Assembly: GCF_026342355.1 (NCBI RefSeq)
Contig: NZ_JAPEMV010000007.1
Span: 248,001-312,000 of the forward strand
Direction: 5' to 3'
DNA from: Streptomyces sp. NBC_00249
GTDB lineage: Bacteria; Actinomycetota; Actinomycetes; Streptomycetales; Streptomycetaceae
DNA length: 64,000 nucleotides
Position 1 is the stretch's first letter, and every line of letters starts with the position of its first letter. The notes under the pieces are model-generated. The model searched no databases, was not told the origin of the DNA, and was given only the letters and a program-made list of their open reading frames with translations. Positions 27,089 to 35,168 of this stretch are shown piece by piece. Both the position numbers and the translations under genes were made by a program.

Positions 27089-28669
27089 ATGAGCATCGGA
27101 GCCAGGCCCCGGGTCGTCGTGTCCCCGCCGGACCCGCGGGGCCTGCGCGAGGTCACCGCGGGCAGCCGCACCCTGGGCCGGGTCTGGTCCTGCCGCGGGC
27201 TGCGCCGCCTCCTGCACCGGGCCGGCTATCCCCGCGCCATGCCGCTGACGGACCCGCGGTTCGTCTCCTGGCACGGCGGCGGCTCCACCACCTGGCCCGA
27301 CCGCCCCTGGCACCGCCGCACTGCCGCCGCGCTGATGGCGGCGGGCCTGCTGTGCTCCGCCGCGCTCCTGGTCTCCATCGGGCAGGTGGACGCCGCCGGA
27401 GCCCAGACCTTCGCCGGTCGCCTCACCGGCTGGCTGCTGATCCTGGCGGGCGCGGTCCAGACGGCCGCCGCCGCGGCCGCCACGGACTTCTGGGGCAGAC
27501 GCCGGCTGTCCTGGTCGGGCCCCCTGGTCCTGGTCGGCGCGCTGATCGCGCTGGCCATGAGCGCCCTGCTGCTGGGCATGTGGTGCGAGGCGCGGGAGTA
27601 CATCGTGCAGCTGCCGCTGTACGCCGCCCTGTTCTGCTGGGCGCTGTGGGCCCTGTGGCTCCTGGTCCGCCACGCGGCCTGGAAGGGGCTCCCGCACCCC
27701 AGGAGCATCGTCGCGGGGCTGACCCTGTCGGCCGTCCTGACCGGGGTGAACTTCTCCCAGACCACCCTCTACGAACCGAACGCCGAGCGCAGCATCGTCA
27801 CGGCGGAGGCGAAGCTGGGCGAGCCCCGCGTCAGCCCGGACGGCAAGGTCCTGCACCTGTCGCTGAGGCTGAGCGTGAAGAACGTCGGGAAGGTCCCGGT
27901 GGACGTGCTGGGCACGATCTTCTGGGTGATCGGGCAGACGTCCAGGGTGTACCAGGCCGGCCGGCCCGAGTTCTGGCGGCGCGAACTGCCCGGGGAGGAG
28001 GACGCCGAGCGGTACGCCAGGGCCACCGGGCGGGAGCAGCTCGCCTTCGGCATCTTCATGAAGGACGGGTCATGGCTCGACCCGGGCACCGAGAAGGCCG
28101 AGGAGAAGATCGTCCAGCTGCCCGCCGGGACCGACTACTCCACCGTCGAGGCGGTGGCCAAGGTCATCACCTCGCGCAGGGACCGGGGGCGGATCGGGGC
28201 GGAGTACCCGGTGAACTGGTACTCCTGGCAGCAGTTCCCGCCGTGCGACCCGCAGTACTTCGACCGCCCCCACACCGGATGGTTCGCCGTCCGTGACGCC
28301 CTGCCGCGCGCACTCGCCGAGGAGTGGTCGTGCCGCCTACGCGGTGCGCCCTGGTGCCCCCTGCGCGGCCGGCCGCGGTGCGACACGGACATCCTCCTGA
28401 GCACGGCGCGCATCCGGCACAACAACAATCTGATCAACGTCACCCGCGGGGCCCGCTACGTCACCCTGGTCCGGCTGGTGGACCGGACCGCGAGCAATCC
28501 CGACATCCAGGCCGTGATCGCCCCGGCCCCCGGCGGACGCGTCCTCCTCCCACCGGACCATGAGGAGAGCCCGGAGCGCTACGGACTCATGAGGACCGTG
28601 TCGGACGTCGCCCGGGTCCCCTCGACGGCCCTGGTGAGCCCCCGGAGCGAGGCGGACCCCGAGCCCTGA
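27089..28669 (+). CDS. Five-helix membrane protein, WHGG-ST-WP family (copy 1)
   Basis: A 526-residue protein I cannot place in a known family. The cytosolic N-terminus contains LRRLLHRAGYP and the motif WHGGGSTTWPDRPW (61-74). Five hydrophobic helices follow (about 78-98, 108-132, 143-165, 171-194, 205-224), which would put the 300-residue C-terminus outside the cell. That part has LSLRLSVKNVGKVPVDVLGTIFW, an Ig-like beta pattern, and ends with a block LINVTRGARYVTLVRLV and ERYGLMRTVSDVA. The gene at 52238-53617 is a clear paralogue with the same architecture. It lies between cobT and cysG, co-directional, but shows no cobalamin motif. GGAG precedes ATG 27089. No catalytic residues stand out; a signalling or structural role is only a guess. 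Confidence 0.75.
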   Translation: MSIGARPRVVVSPPDPRGLREVTAGSRTLGRVWSCRGLRRLLHRAGYPRAMPLTDPRFVSWHGGGSTTWPDRPWHRRTAAALMAAGLLCSAALLVSIGQVDAAGAQTFAGRLTGWLLILAGAVQTAAAAAATDFWGRRRLSWSGPLVLVGALIALAMSALLLGMWCEAREYIVQLPLYAALFCWALWALWLLVRHAAWKGLPHPRSIVAGLTLSAVLTGVNFSQTTLYEPNAERSIVTAEAKLGEPRVSPDGKVLHLSLRLSVKNVGKVPVDVLGTIFWVIGQTSRVYQAGRPEFWRRELPGEEDAERYARATGREQLAFGIFMKDGSWLDPGTEKAEEKIVQLPAGTDYSTVEAVAKVITSRRDRGRIGAEYPVNWYSWQQFPPCDPQYFDRPHTGWFAVRDALPRALAEEWSCRLRGAPWCPLRGRPRCDTDILLSTARIRHNNNLINVTRGARYVTLVRLVDRTASNPDIQAVIAPAPGGRVLLPPDHEESPERYGLMRTVSDVARVPSTALVSPRSEADPEP

Positions 28670-28813
28670 CCGGCCGTCGGCGGGAGCCCCGTATCCCGGT
28701 GGGCCGGGCGCGAGCCGTATGGTGGACCCGCACGTAAAACCGCACGTCAGTACCTCGCCGCTCCAGCGCCGCAGCGGCACGAACCCCTCGCCGCCTCAGG
28801 AGTCGCACCCGCC

Positions 28814-30070
28814 ATGGCCGACACCCCCGCCTACCCCGTAGGACTCCGCCTCGCCGGGCGCCGCGTCGTCGTCATCGGCGGTGGCCAGGTCGCCCAGCGG
28901 CGCCTGCCCGCCCTCATCGCGGCCGGCGCGGACGTCCTGCTGATCTCGCCCTCCGCGACCCCCTCCGTGGACGCGATGGCCGAGACCGGCGAGATCCGCT
29001 GGGAGCGCCGCCGCTACCGGGACGGCGACCTCGCCGACGCCTGGTACGCCCTGATCGCCACCCGCAACCGCGAGGACAACGAGCGCGTCTCCGCCGAGGC
29101 CGAGCGCGAGCGGGTCTGGTGCGTGCGCGCCGACGACGCCTCCGCCGCGACCGCCTGGACCCCGGCCACCGGCCGCGTCGAGGGCGTCACCGTGGCCGTG
29201 CTGACCGGCAACGACCCCCGCCGCTCCGCCGCCGTCCGCGACGCCGTCGTGGAGGGCCTGCGCGACGGCACCCTCACCGCCCCCGCGCACCGCCACAAGG
29301 CCGCGCCCGGCGTGTCCCTCGTCGGCGGCGGCCCCGGCGACCCGGACCTGATCACCGTGCGCGGCCGCCGCCTGCTCGCCGAGGCCGACGTGGTCATCGC
29401 CGACCGGCTCGGCCCCCGCGACCTCCTCGACGAGCTCCCCCCGCACGTCGAGGTCATCGACGCGGCGAAGATCCCGTACGGCCGTTTCATGGCCCAGGAG
29501 GCCATCAACAACGCCCTGATCGAGCACGCCAAGGCCGGCAAGGCCGTGGTCCGGCTCAAGGGCGGGGACCCGTACGTCTTCGGCCGCGGGATGGAGGAGC
29601 TCCAGGCCCTCGCCGAGGCGGGCATCTCCTGCACCGTCGTCCCCGGCATCTCCAGCTCCATCTCGGTGCCCGGCGCCGCCGGCATCCCGGTCACCCACCG
29701 CGGTGTCGCCCACGAGTTCACCGTCGTCAGCGGCCACGTCGGCCCCGACGACCCGCGTTCCCTCGTGGACTGGGCCTCCCTCGCCAAGCTCACCGGCACC
29801 CTGGTCGTCCTGATGGGCGTCGACAAGATCGGCCTCATCGCCGAGGCCCTGGTCCGCCACGGCCGCTCCGCCGACACCCCCGTCGCGGTCGTCCAGGAGG
29901 GCACCACCGCCTCCCAGCGCCGGGTGGACGCCACCCTGGCCACCGTCGGTGAGACCGTGCGCGCCGAGGAGATCCGTCCGCCGGCCGTCATCGTCATCGG
30001 CGACGTCGTCCGCGTGAACGCACCCGCCGCACCCGGCGCACCCGCCGCACTCCCCGCCACCGACGCCTGA
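28814..30070 (+). CDS. cysG: Siroheme/cobalamin bifunctional enzyme: precorrin-2 dehydrogenase and uroporphyrinogen-III methyltransferase
   Basis: A 418-residue fusion. Residues 1-165 are the NAD-dependent precorrin-2 dehydrogenase domain (GRRVVVIGGGQVAQRRLPALIAAGADV, a Rossmann loop). Residues 170-405 are the SAM-dependent uroporphyrinogen-III C-methyltransferase (SLVGGGPGDPDLITVRG, RLKGGDPYVFGRG, VVPGISSSISVPGAAGIPVTHRG). It makes precorrin-2 and sirohydrochlorin for siroheme and B12. Slightly shorter than E. coli CysG (about 457). AGGAG precedes ATG 28814. The same type of protein is often named CobA in actinomycetes. Confidence 0.93.
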   Translation: MADTPAYPVGLRLAGRRVVVIGGGQVAQRRLPALIAAGADVLLISPSATPSVDAMAETGEIRWERRRYRDGDLADAWYALIATRNREDNERVSAEAERERVWCVRADDASAATAWTPATGRVEGVTVAVLTGNDPRRSAAVRDAVVEGLRDGTLTAPAHRHKAAPGVSLVGGGPGDPDLITVRGRRLLAEADVVIADRLGPRDLLDELPPHVEVIDAAKIPYGRFMAQEAINNALIEHAKAGKAVVRLKGGDPYVFGRGMEELQALAEAGISCTVVPGISSSISVPGAAGIPVTHRGVAHEFTVVSGHVGPDDPRSLVDWASLAKLTGTLVVLMGVDKIGLIAEALVRHGRSADTPVAVVQEGTTASQRRVDATLATVGETVRAEEIRPPAVIVIGDVVRVNAPAAPGAPAALPATDA

Positions 30071-30112
30071 CAGGCCGTTGGCACCGCACCCAGGACAAGG
30101 CAGTATCACCCT

Positions 30113-30928
30113 GTGGCTGATCTCATCACCGTCGAGGACCCCGACGACCCGCGCCTGCGCGACTACACGGGCCTGACCGACGTCGAGCTGCGGCGCCGCC
30201 GCGAGCCCGCCGAAGGACTCTTCATCGCCGAGGGCGAGAAGGTCATCAGACGGGCCAAGGACGCCGGCTACGAGATGCGCTCCATGCTGCTCTCCTCCAA
30301 GTGGGTCGACGTCATGCGCGACGTCATCGACGAACTCCCGGCCCCCGTCTACGCGGTCACCCCGGAGCTCGCCGAGCGCGTCACCGGCTACCACGTCCAC
30401 CGCGGCGCCCTCGCCTCCATGCAGCGCAAGCCGCTGCCCACGGCGCAGGAGCTGCTGGCCTCGGCCCGCCGGGTGGCCGTGATGGAGGCGGTCAACGACC
30501 ACACCAACATCGGGGCCATCTTCCGCAGCGCCGCCGCCCTCGGCATGGACGCCGTCCTGCTGTCCCCGGACTGCGCGGACCCGCTCTACCGCCGCTCGGT
30601 GAAGGTCTCCATGGGCGCGGTGTTCTCCGTCCCCTACGCCCGCCTCGAGGCCTGGCCCAAGAGCCTGGACACGGTCCGGGAGGCGGGCTTCAAGCTCCTC
30701 GCCCTCACCCCGCACGAGAAGGCCACGCCCATCGAACGGGCCGTCCCGCAGGCCCAGGACCGGGTCGCCCTGATGCTCGGCGCGGAGGGTGACGGCCTGT
30801 CGACCCAGGCGCTGGTCGCCGCCGACGAATGGGTGCGGATCCCGATGGCGCACGGGGTGGACTCGCTGAACGTGGGCGCGGCCGCCGCCGTCGCCTTCTA
30901 CGCGGTGGCCGGCGGCCGCAGCTCCTAA
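30113..30928 (+). CDS. SpoU/TrmH family RNA 2'-O-methyltransferase
   Basis: A 271-residue RNA methyltransferase with the knotted SPOUT fold. The substrate-binding N-terminus (EGLFIAEGEKVIRRAKDAG) is followed by the family motifs NDHTNIGAIFRSAAALG, LMLGAEGDGLS and IPMAHGVDSLNVGAAAAV. It methylates a ribose in tRNA or rRNA with SAM; the exact site cannot be read. GTG 30113 is the start; the ribosome site is weak. It follows cysG after 42 bp and converges on the kinase gene. Confidence 0.9.
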   Translation: MADLITVEDPDDPRLRDYTGLTDVELRRRREPAEGLFIAEGEKVIRRAKDAGYEMRSMLLSSKWVDVMRDVIDELPAPVYAVTPELAERVTGYHVHRGALASMQRKPLPTAQELLASARRVAVMEAVNDHTNIGAIFRSAAALGMDAVLLSPDCADPLYRRSVKVSMGAVFSVPYARLEAWPKSLDTVREAGFKLLALTPHEKATPIERAVPQAQDRVALMLGAEGDGLSTQALVAADEWVRIPMAHGVDSLNVGAAAAVAFYAVAGGRSS

Positions 30929-30935
30929 GAGGTCT

Positions 30936-32108
30936 CTACAGGCGCTGGGCGACGGCGATGCCCAGCGCCACCAGCAGCGTCACCACGACGAACACGATCA
31001 GCCGCTGCCGCAGCAGCTTCGGGTCCGGCCGCGAGGGGCGGCGCCCCGTCCCGGTCGTCCGGGGCGCGGGGCGGCCGCCCGTACGGCCCGCCGTGGACCC
31101 GTGGTTACGGGGGGACGAGGGCCGCGCCTGCGGTCCGCTGTGCGGGGGCTGTGCCTGCGCCCTGGGCGTGGGCGCACCGCCGGCCGTCCGGCGGCGCTCC
31201 GTGCTCTGGTCGGCGTACGTCTCCGCCCGCCCGTCCGCCCGCTCCGTACGGATCCGCTGCGCCGGCGGGCGTCCGTCGCCCAGCCCCTGCGCCTCGCGCG
31301 CGGCGATCTCCTTGAGCCGCATCGACAGCTGGAGCGTGCTCGGCCGCTCCTCGGGGTCCTTGGCCAGACAGGCCCGCACCAGCGGCGCGAGGGCGTCCGG
31401 TACGCCGACCAGGTGCGGCTCCTCGTGCACGACCCGGTACAGCATGACCTCGGAACTGCCGTGCCCGAAGGGCGAGTCGGCGGTGGCCGCGTAGGCGAGG
31501 GTGGCGCCGAGCGCGAAGACGTCCGTCGCCGGGGTCACGACGGCCCCGCGCACCTGCTCGGGCGCGAGGAAGCCGGGGGAGCCGACGGCGGTGCCCACGT
31601 GGGTGAGGGTGCTCGCACCGGTGGCCCAGGCGATACCGAAGTCGATGATCCGCGGACCCTTGGGGGAGAGCAGGATGTTCGAGGGCTTCAGGTCCCGGTG
31701 GACCACCCCCGCCTCGTGCACCGCGACGAGCCCCTCGGACAGCGCCGCGCCGATCGCGGCGATCTGCGCCGCCGTCAGGGGCCCTTCCTCGGCGACCTTG
31801 TCGTGCAGCGAGGGCCCCGGCACGTACTGGGTGGCGAACCACGGCCGCTCGGCGTCCAGATCCGCGGCCACGAGCCGCGCGGTGCACCCGCCGCGGATCC
31901 GCCGGGCCGCGGACACCTCGCGGGCGAAACGGGAACGGAACTCCTGGTCCTCGGCCAGGTCGGGCCGGATCACCTTGAGCGCGACGCGCTGTCCGCGCCG
32001 GTCGGAGCCCAGGTAGACCACGCCCATACCGCCGGCGCCGAGCCTGCGGTGCAGTCTGAACGAGCCGACGACACGCGGGTCCTCGCGCCGGAGCCGCATC
32101 ATCGCCAT
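30936..32108 (-). CDS. Tail-anchored Ser/Thr protein kinase
   Basis: A 390-residue Hanks-type kinase. It has the glycine loop GAGGMG (24-29), Lys45 in VALKVI, the catalytic loop HRDLKPSN (137-144), DFG (156-158) and GSPGFLAPEQ. A Pro/Arg/Ser-rich linker (260-360) leads to one membrane helix (LIVFVVVTLLVALGIAV) that ends four residues from the C-terminus, so no extracellular sensor domain is present. It therefore resembles a tail-anchored form of PknB-like kinases. ATG 32108 is chosen; a GTG at 32114 is also in frame. It converges on the RNA methyltransferase gene with 7 bp between stops. Confidence 0.9.
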   Translation of the reverse strand: MAMMRLRREDPRVVGSFRLHRRLGAGGMGVVYLGSDRRGQRVALKVIRPDLAEDQEFRSRFAREVSAARRIRGGCTARLVAADLDAERPWFATQYVPGPSLHDKVAEEGPLTAAQIAAIGAALSEGLVAVHEAGVVHRDLKPSNILLSPKGPRIIDFGIAWATGASTLTHVGTAVGSPGFLAPEQVRGAVVTPATDVFALGATLAYAATADSPFGHGSSEVMLYRVVHEEPHLVGVPDALAPLVRACLAKDPEERPSTLQLSMRLKEIAAREAQGLGDGRPPAQRIRTERADGRAETYADQSTERRRTAGGAPTPRAQAQPPHSGPQARPSSPRNHGSTAGRTGGRPAPRTTGTGRRPSRPDPKLLRQRLIVFVVVTLLVALGIAVAQRL

Positions 32109-32114
32109 GTCCAC

Positions 32115-32660
32115 CCCGCTGACCGGTCGTCCTGTTGACCTGGCACAGCTTACGGACCATCCGGCACGTGCGCTCAGAGGCCGCGCCCTCGCCGGGGGAT
32201 TCGATTGTCAGTACGGGGCAGGCCACTTGGGGGTTTCGCCGCCGAACGGCCCACCCCGCGCCCGCTCCCCGGCCCCGCGCCCAAACGGCCCTCGGCGCAA
32301 GGCGATTGGCCCCCGGACGGACCCTCGCACCACCCCCGCGCACACCCCCGGGCCGGGTACGCCCGGGGGAGCGCGCCAACGCGCCGTACCGGGACACGCG
32401 TGTGCAGGGAGTGACGGAAGTGAGCGAAGTCACTACCCTCCGGTCATCCCCTCCGGGAAGACCCCCACAACGGGGGAGCCGTCTCCAACCAGGGGAGTAG
32501 TCCGAAGGAGTCCTCCTCATCCTCGCGTAGGCCCGTCAATGGGTACGAGGGCATGAGGCCAGGGGCCTTCCGGCCGCCTAGTGTTGAAGACAAGCGGCGG
32601 GTGGAGCACTCGTCCCCCGAGGTCACAAGCCCGCCGCTGCCAAACGACAGGGAGAGGACC
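32115..32660. other. 546-bp region without a gene
   Basis: It holds the promoter of the leftward kinase and of the small protein at 32661. AGTGAC at 32410-32415 and GTCACT at 32429-32434 form an imperfect inverted pair. The reading frames here are rich in Arg and Pro without domains and look accidental. I see no RNA gene. Confidence 0.5.
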
Positions 32661-32846
32661 ATGGCGGACATCGCACGGCAAGGACGCAAGGCATTCGCGT
32701 TCCACAGCCATGAGTCCGGCACGCGCCACCCACTGGTGGCCGCGGCCATGGTGCTCCCCCTGGCCGCCGTCCTGCTCTTCGTCTTCGGAGGCTTCGAGCA
32801 GGTGGCGGCGCAGGCGTCGTCCGTAGGTGTGATGCTGGGGCGCTGA
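32661..32846 (+). CDS. Small single-pass membrane protein
   Basis: A 61-residue protein with N-terminal charged segment ADIARQGRKAFAFHSHES and one membrane helix (LVAAAMVLPLAAVLLFVFGGF, residues 25-45), ending VGVMLGR. ATG 32661 follows GGGAGAGG. The in-frame extension to 32553 lacks a ribosome site. No family is recognised. It is a stand-alone unit between its own promoter and a strong terminator. Confidence 0.6.
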   Translation: MADIARQGRKAFAFHSHESGTRHPLVAAAMVLPLAAVLLFVFGGFEQVAAQASSVGVMLGR

Positions 32847-32939
32847 GCGGCGCCCCGGGCCCGGGAGAGCGGCCCGGGCCGGGACATCGAGCCTGCCGGA
32901 CCCCGTGGGGACGGGGGAACGGCGGACGGACGGCTGGTG

Positions 32940-32985
32940 AAGGGTGCTGCACGTCCGGCTGGGGAGCCGGACGTGCAGCACCCTT
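32940..32985 (+). terminator. Strong intrinsic terminator
   Basis: 21 bases starting AAGGGTGCTGC pair perfectly with 32965-32985 around a GGGG loop and are followed by TTCTCATT. One of the best hairpins in the window. Confidence 0.88.
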
Positions 32986-33041
32986 TCTCATTCCCCGCGC
33001 CTTCCCCGTAGCCTCTCCCGGACGAGAGGGAGAGGGGCCCG

Positions 33042-33089
33042 ATGACCGACAACGCACCCGTCCGGCGGCCGACGCGCCACCGCGCATGA
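33042..33089 (+). CDS. 15-codon leader ORF coupled to the phosphotransferase
   Basis: ATG 33042 is preceded by a strong GAGAGGGAGAGG site and encodes MTDNAPVRRPTRHRA; its stop overlaps the start of the next gene as ATGA. The main gene has no good ribosome site of its own, so this short ORF may deliver ribosomes to it. Function of the peptide itself is unlikely. Confidence 0.4.
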   Translation: MTDNAPVRRPTRHRA

Positions 33090-34042
33090 CCCCCGCACCC
33101 CCGCCCGGGTCCCTGCCCCGCCCCTTGCCCGCCGCGCTCGCCGCCTGGGCCTCGGGCGGGCCCGCACCGGCGTACGACCTCCTCGCGGACCGCGCCGACG
33201 GCACCGTCGTGCGCTGCGGGGACGCCGTCGCCAAGGCGCACGCCCGGGACACCGACCGGCAGGCCCTGGAACGGCGCCTCGCCCTCGCCGGCCACGGGGC
33301 CCTGGCCGGGGTCCTGCTGCCCCCGCTGCGCACCGGCACCGTCGGCGAGCGCCCCGCCTCCCTGTGGCCCTACGGAGCCCCCGTGGACCCGGAGCGCCCC
33401 GACGACGCCCCCTGGGAGGAAGCCGCCCGGCTCCTCGCCGCCCTGCACCGCACCCCGCCCGCAGCCCTCCCCGGCCCCGTCCCCCCGATGCGCGGCCCGG
33501 CCAAGGTGGCCCGCGCCCTGCACCGCCTGGCGGCGGCCCCGCACCCCGACCCGGAAGGCGCCCTCGCGGTGCGGGCCGCCGCCCGCACCCTGCCGGACTG
33601 GGCCCGGGGCCGGGGGAGCGCCCCGCCCGGCGGCGCCCTGTGCCACGGCGACCTGCACCTGGGCCAGCTCGTACGGCACCCCGCGCCCGACGGGCCCTGG
33701 CTGCTGATCGACGTGGACGACCTCGGCCTCGGCACCCCGGCCTGGGACCTGGCCCGCCCCGCGGCCTGGTACGCGGCCGGGATCCTCGCCCCGGCCGCCT
33801 GGCTGCGCTTCCTCGACGCCTACCGCGCCGCGGGCGGCCCGGCCGCCGGCCCGCCCGGCACCGACCCCTGGCCGGAACTCGACGTCACCGCCCGGGCCCT
33901 CACCGTCCAGACGGCCGCCCTGGCCCTGGCGAAGGCTGCACACGGCCAGCGCCCCCTCGACGAGGCGGAGCGGCTCGTGCTGGAGGCCTGTGTCCGTATC
34001 GCCGCCGTCCCGACCGAGTCGCAGCGGCGGGCCCGGCCGTAG
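33086..34042 (+). CDS. APH-type phosphotransferase family protein
   Basis: A 318-residue member of the aminoglycoside phosphotransferase/choline kinase fold. Catalytic loop GALCHGDLHLGQLV and the metal motif LLIDVDDLGLGTPAWDLARP are intact, so it probably phosphorylates a small hydroxyl-containing molecule. The N-lobe is short and lysine-poor (DAVAKAHARD is the candidate ATP lysine). The natural substrate is unknown; a resistance role is not implied by context. Start at ATG 33086 is coupled to a 15-codon upstream ORF. Confidence 0.8.
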   Translation: MTPAPPPGSLPRPLPAALAAWASGGPAPAYDLLADRADGTVVRCGDAVAKAHARDTDRQALERRLALAGHGALAGVLLPPLRTGTVGERPASLWPYGAPVDPERPDDAPWEEAARLLAALHRTPPAALPGPVPPMRGPAKVARALHRLAAAPHPDPEGALAVRAAARTLPDWARGRGSAPPGGALCHGDLHLGQLVRHPAPDGPWLLIDVDDLGLGTPAWDLARPAAWYAAGILAPAAWLRFLDAYRAAGGPAAGPPGTDPWPELDVTARALTVQTAALALAKAAHGQRPLDEAERLVLEACVRIAAVPTESQRRARP

Positions 34043-34106
34043 GGTGAGCCGCGCGCCACCGGGTACGCATCCGGTGGCGAAACAGACGGCGAGGAGTTGA
34101 TCCGGC

Positions 34107-34412
34107 ATGCAGTGTCCGAAGTGTCACGCGATGATGCACACCTACAACCGCAACGGGGTCCAGATCGAGCAGTGCAGCGGCTGCCGGGGCATCTTCCTGG
34201 ACTACGGCGAGCTGGAGGCGCTGACCCGCCTGGAGTCCCAGTACACGGCCCAGCAGTACGGCCAGGTCCCCCCGCCCGCGGCCCCGCCGGCCCCGTACCC
34301 GGTGCAGCACGCGGCCCCCGCCCCGGCCTGGGGCGCCCCCCAGCACCACGGCGGCCACGGCCACCACGGCCGCCACAAGGGCGGCTTCGGCCGGATGCTC
34401 TTCTCCTCCTGA
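34107..34412 (+). CDS. TFIIB-type zinc-ribbon protein
   Basis: A 101-residue protein. The N-terminal 40 residues form a zinc ribbon with MQCPKCHAMM and EQCSGCRGIFLDYGELEAL (two CxxC pairs), as in the zf-TFIIB family. The rest is Pro/Ala/Tyr-rich and then His/Gly-rich (HHGGHGHHGRHKGG). It binds Zn and possibly further metal through the His tract; partners are unknown. ATG 34107 has GAGGAG upstream. It ends at the terminator shared with the tRNA operon. Confidence 0.85.
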   Translation: MQCPKCHAMMHTYNRNGVQIEQCSGCRGIFLDYGELEALTRLESQYTAQQYGQVPPPAAPPAPYPVQHAAPAPAWGAPQHHGGHGHHGRHKGGFGRMLFSS

Positions 34413-34461
34413 GCCTCCCCAGCCTCCCCGAGCCCCGCGGGGCCCGCGGGGCCGCACAACG

Positions 34462-34497
34462 CGAAAGCCCCGGCCGTCGAAACGGCCGGGGCTTTCG
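34462..34497. terminator. Bidirectional terminator with U-tracts
   Basis: CGAAAGCCCCGGCCGT (34462-34477) pairs perfectly with 34482-34497; the minus-strand loop is TTCG, a very stable tetraloop. CTTT and AAAG ends give U-tracts on both strands. It closes the zinc-ribbon gene and the leftward tRNA operon. Confidence 0.85.
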
Positions 34498-34504
34498 GAT
34501 GCGG

Positions 34505-34576
34505 TGCGCGATACTGGGATTGAACCAGTGACCTCTTCCGTGTCAGGGAAGCGCTCTCCCGCTGAGCTAATCGCGC
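34505..34576 (-). tRNA. tRNA-Val (GAC)
   Basis: 72-nt cloverleaf read leftward. Acceptor GCGCGAT/ATCGCGC, anticodon loop CTGACAC with GAC, T-arm GGTTCAATCC. CCA is not encoded. Last gene of the tRNA operon. Confidence 0.95.
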
Positions 34577-34636
34577 GGGACCACGGTAAGAAACCGCAGG
34601 TCATGCAGGGGTAAAACAGGTACTGCGTGTACTGCG

Positions 34637-34708
34637 TGCGCGATACTGGGATTGAACCAGTGACCTCTTCCGTGTCAGGGAAGCGCTCTCCCGCTGAGCT
34701 AATCGCGC
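34637..34708 (-). tRNA. tRNA-Val (GAC), second copy
   Basis: Identical in sequence to the copy at 34505-34576. Anticodon GAC in loop CTGACAC. Separated by a 60-bp spacer. Confidence 0.95.
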
Positions 34709-34727
34709 GGGGATCCTTGCGGATCAG

Positions 34728-34799
34728 TGGACGATACTGGGATTGAACCAGTGACCTCTTCCGTGTCAGGGAAGCGCTCTCCCGCTGAGCTAATCGTCC
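34728..34799 (-). tRNA. tRNA-Val (GAC), third copy with different acceptor stem
   Basis: The body matches the two other copies, but the acceptor stem is GGACGAT/ATCGTCC instead of GCGCGAT/ATCGCGC. Both strands of the stem changed together, so it stays paired and the gene looks functional. Confidence 0.93.
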
Positions 34800-34803
34800 T
34801 TGG

Positions 34804-34874
34804 AGGTGGAGACGGGATTTGAACCCGTGTAGACGGCTTTGCAGGCCGTTGCCTCGCCTCTCGGCCACTCCACC
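34804..34874 (-). tRNA. tRNA-Cys (GCA)
   Basis: 71 nt. Acceptor GGTGGAG/CTCCACC, anticodon loop CTGCAAA with GCA, discriminator U as usual for tRNA-Cys. CCA not encoded. Confidence 0.95.
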
Positions 34875-34915
34875 ATGGAGCTGCGGGGGTTCTCGGGAAG
34901 AAGACCCCCACTTCG

Positions 34916-34988
<73 letters not shown>

Positions 34989-35043
34989 AGGTCACCGTGT
35001 TCGCTCCGGGGTTTTCCCCCTTCGCTCCCTGGCGACGTGTTGA

Positions 35044-35071
35044 ACTCTAGCGGATTCCCCGGCCAGCTCAA
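35044..35071 (-). promoter_or_regulatory. Candidate promoter of the tRNA operon
   Basis: On the minus strand TTGAGC (35066-35071) and TAGAGT (35044-35049) are 16 bases apart, 55 bases before tRNA-Gly. Confidence 0.5.
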
Positions 35072-35168
35072 AAACGCGTTTCCGCAGCGTGCTGCCGGTC
35101 GATCACCGCCGGTCACCCGTGCGTCACCTCACCGGCGCCATCCCGCCACCGGTCATAGACTCGCAGCC

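Noticed and set aside
23378-27856. 1492-codon open frame on the minus strand
   Set aside because: Antisense of the low-complexity bluB-cobT gene; its Gly/Arg/Leu/His repeats simply mirror the Pro/Ala/Glu codons.
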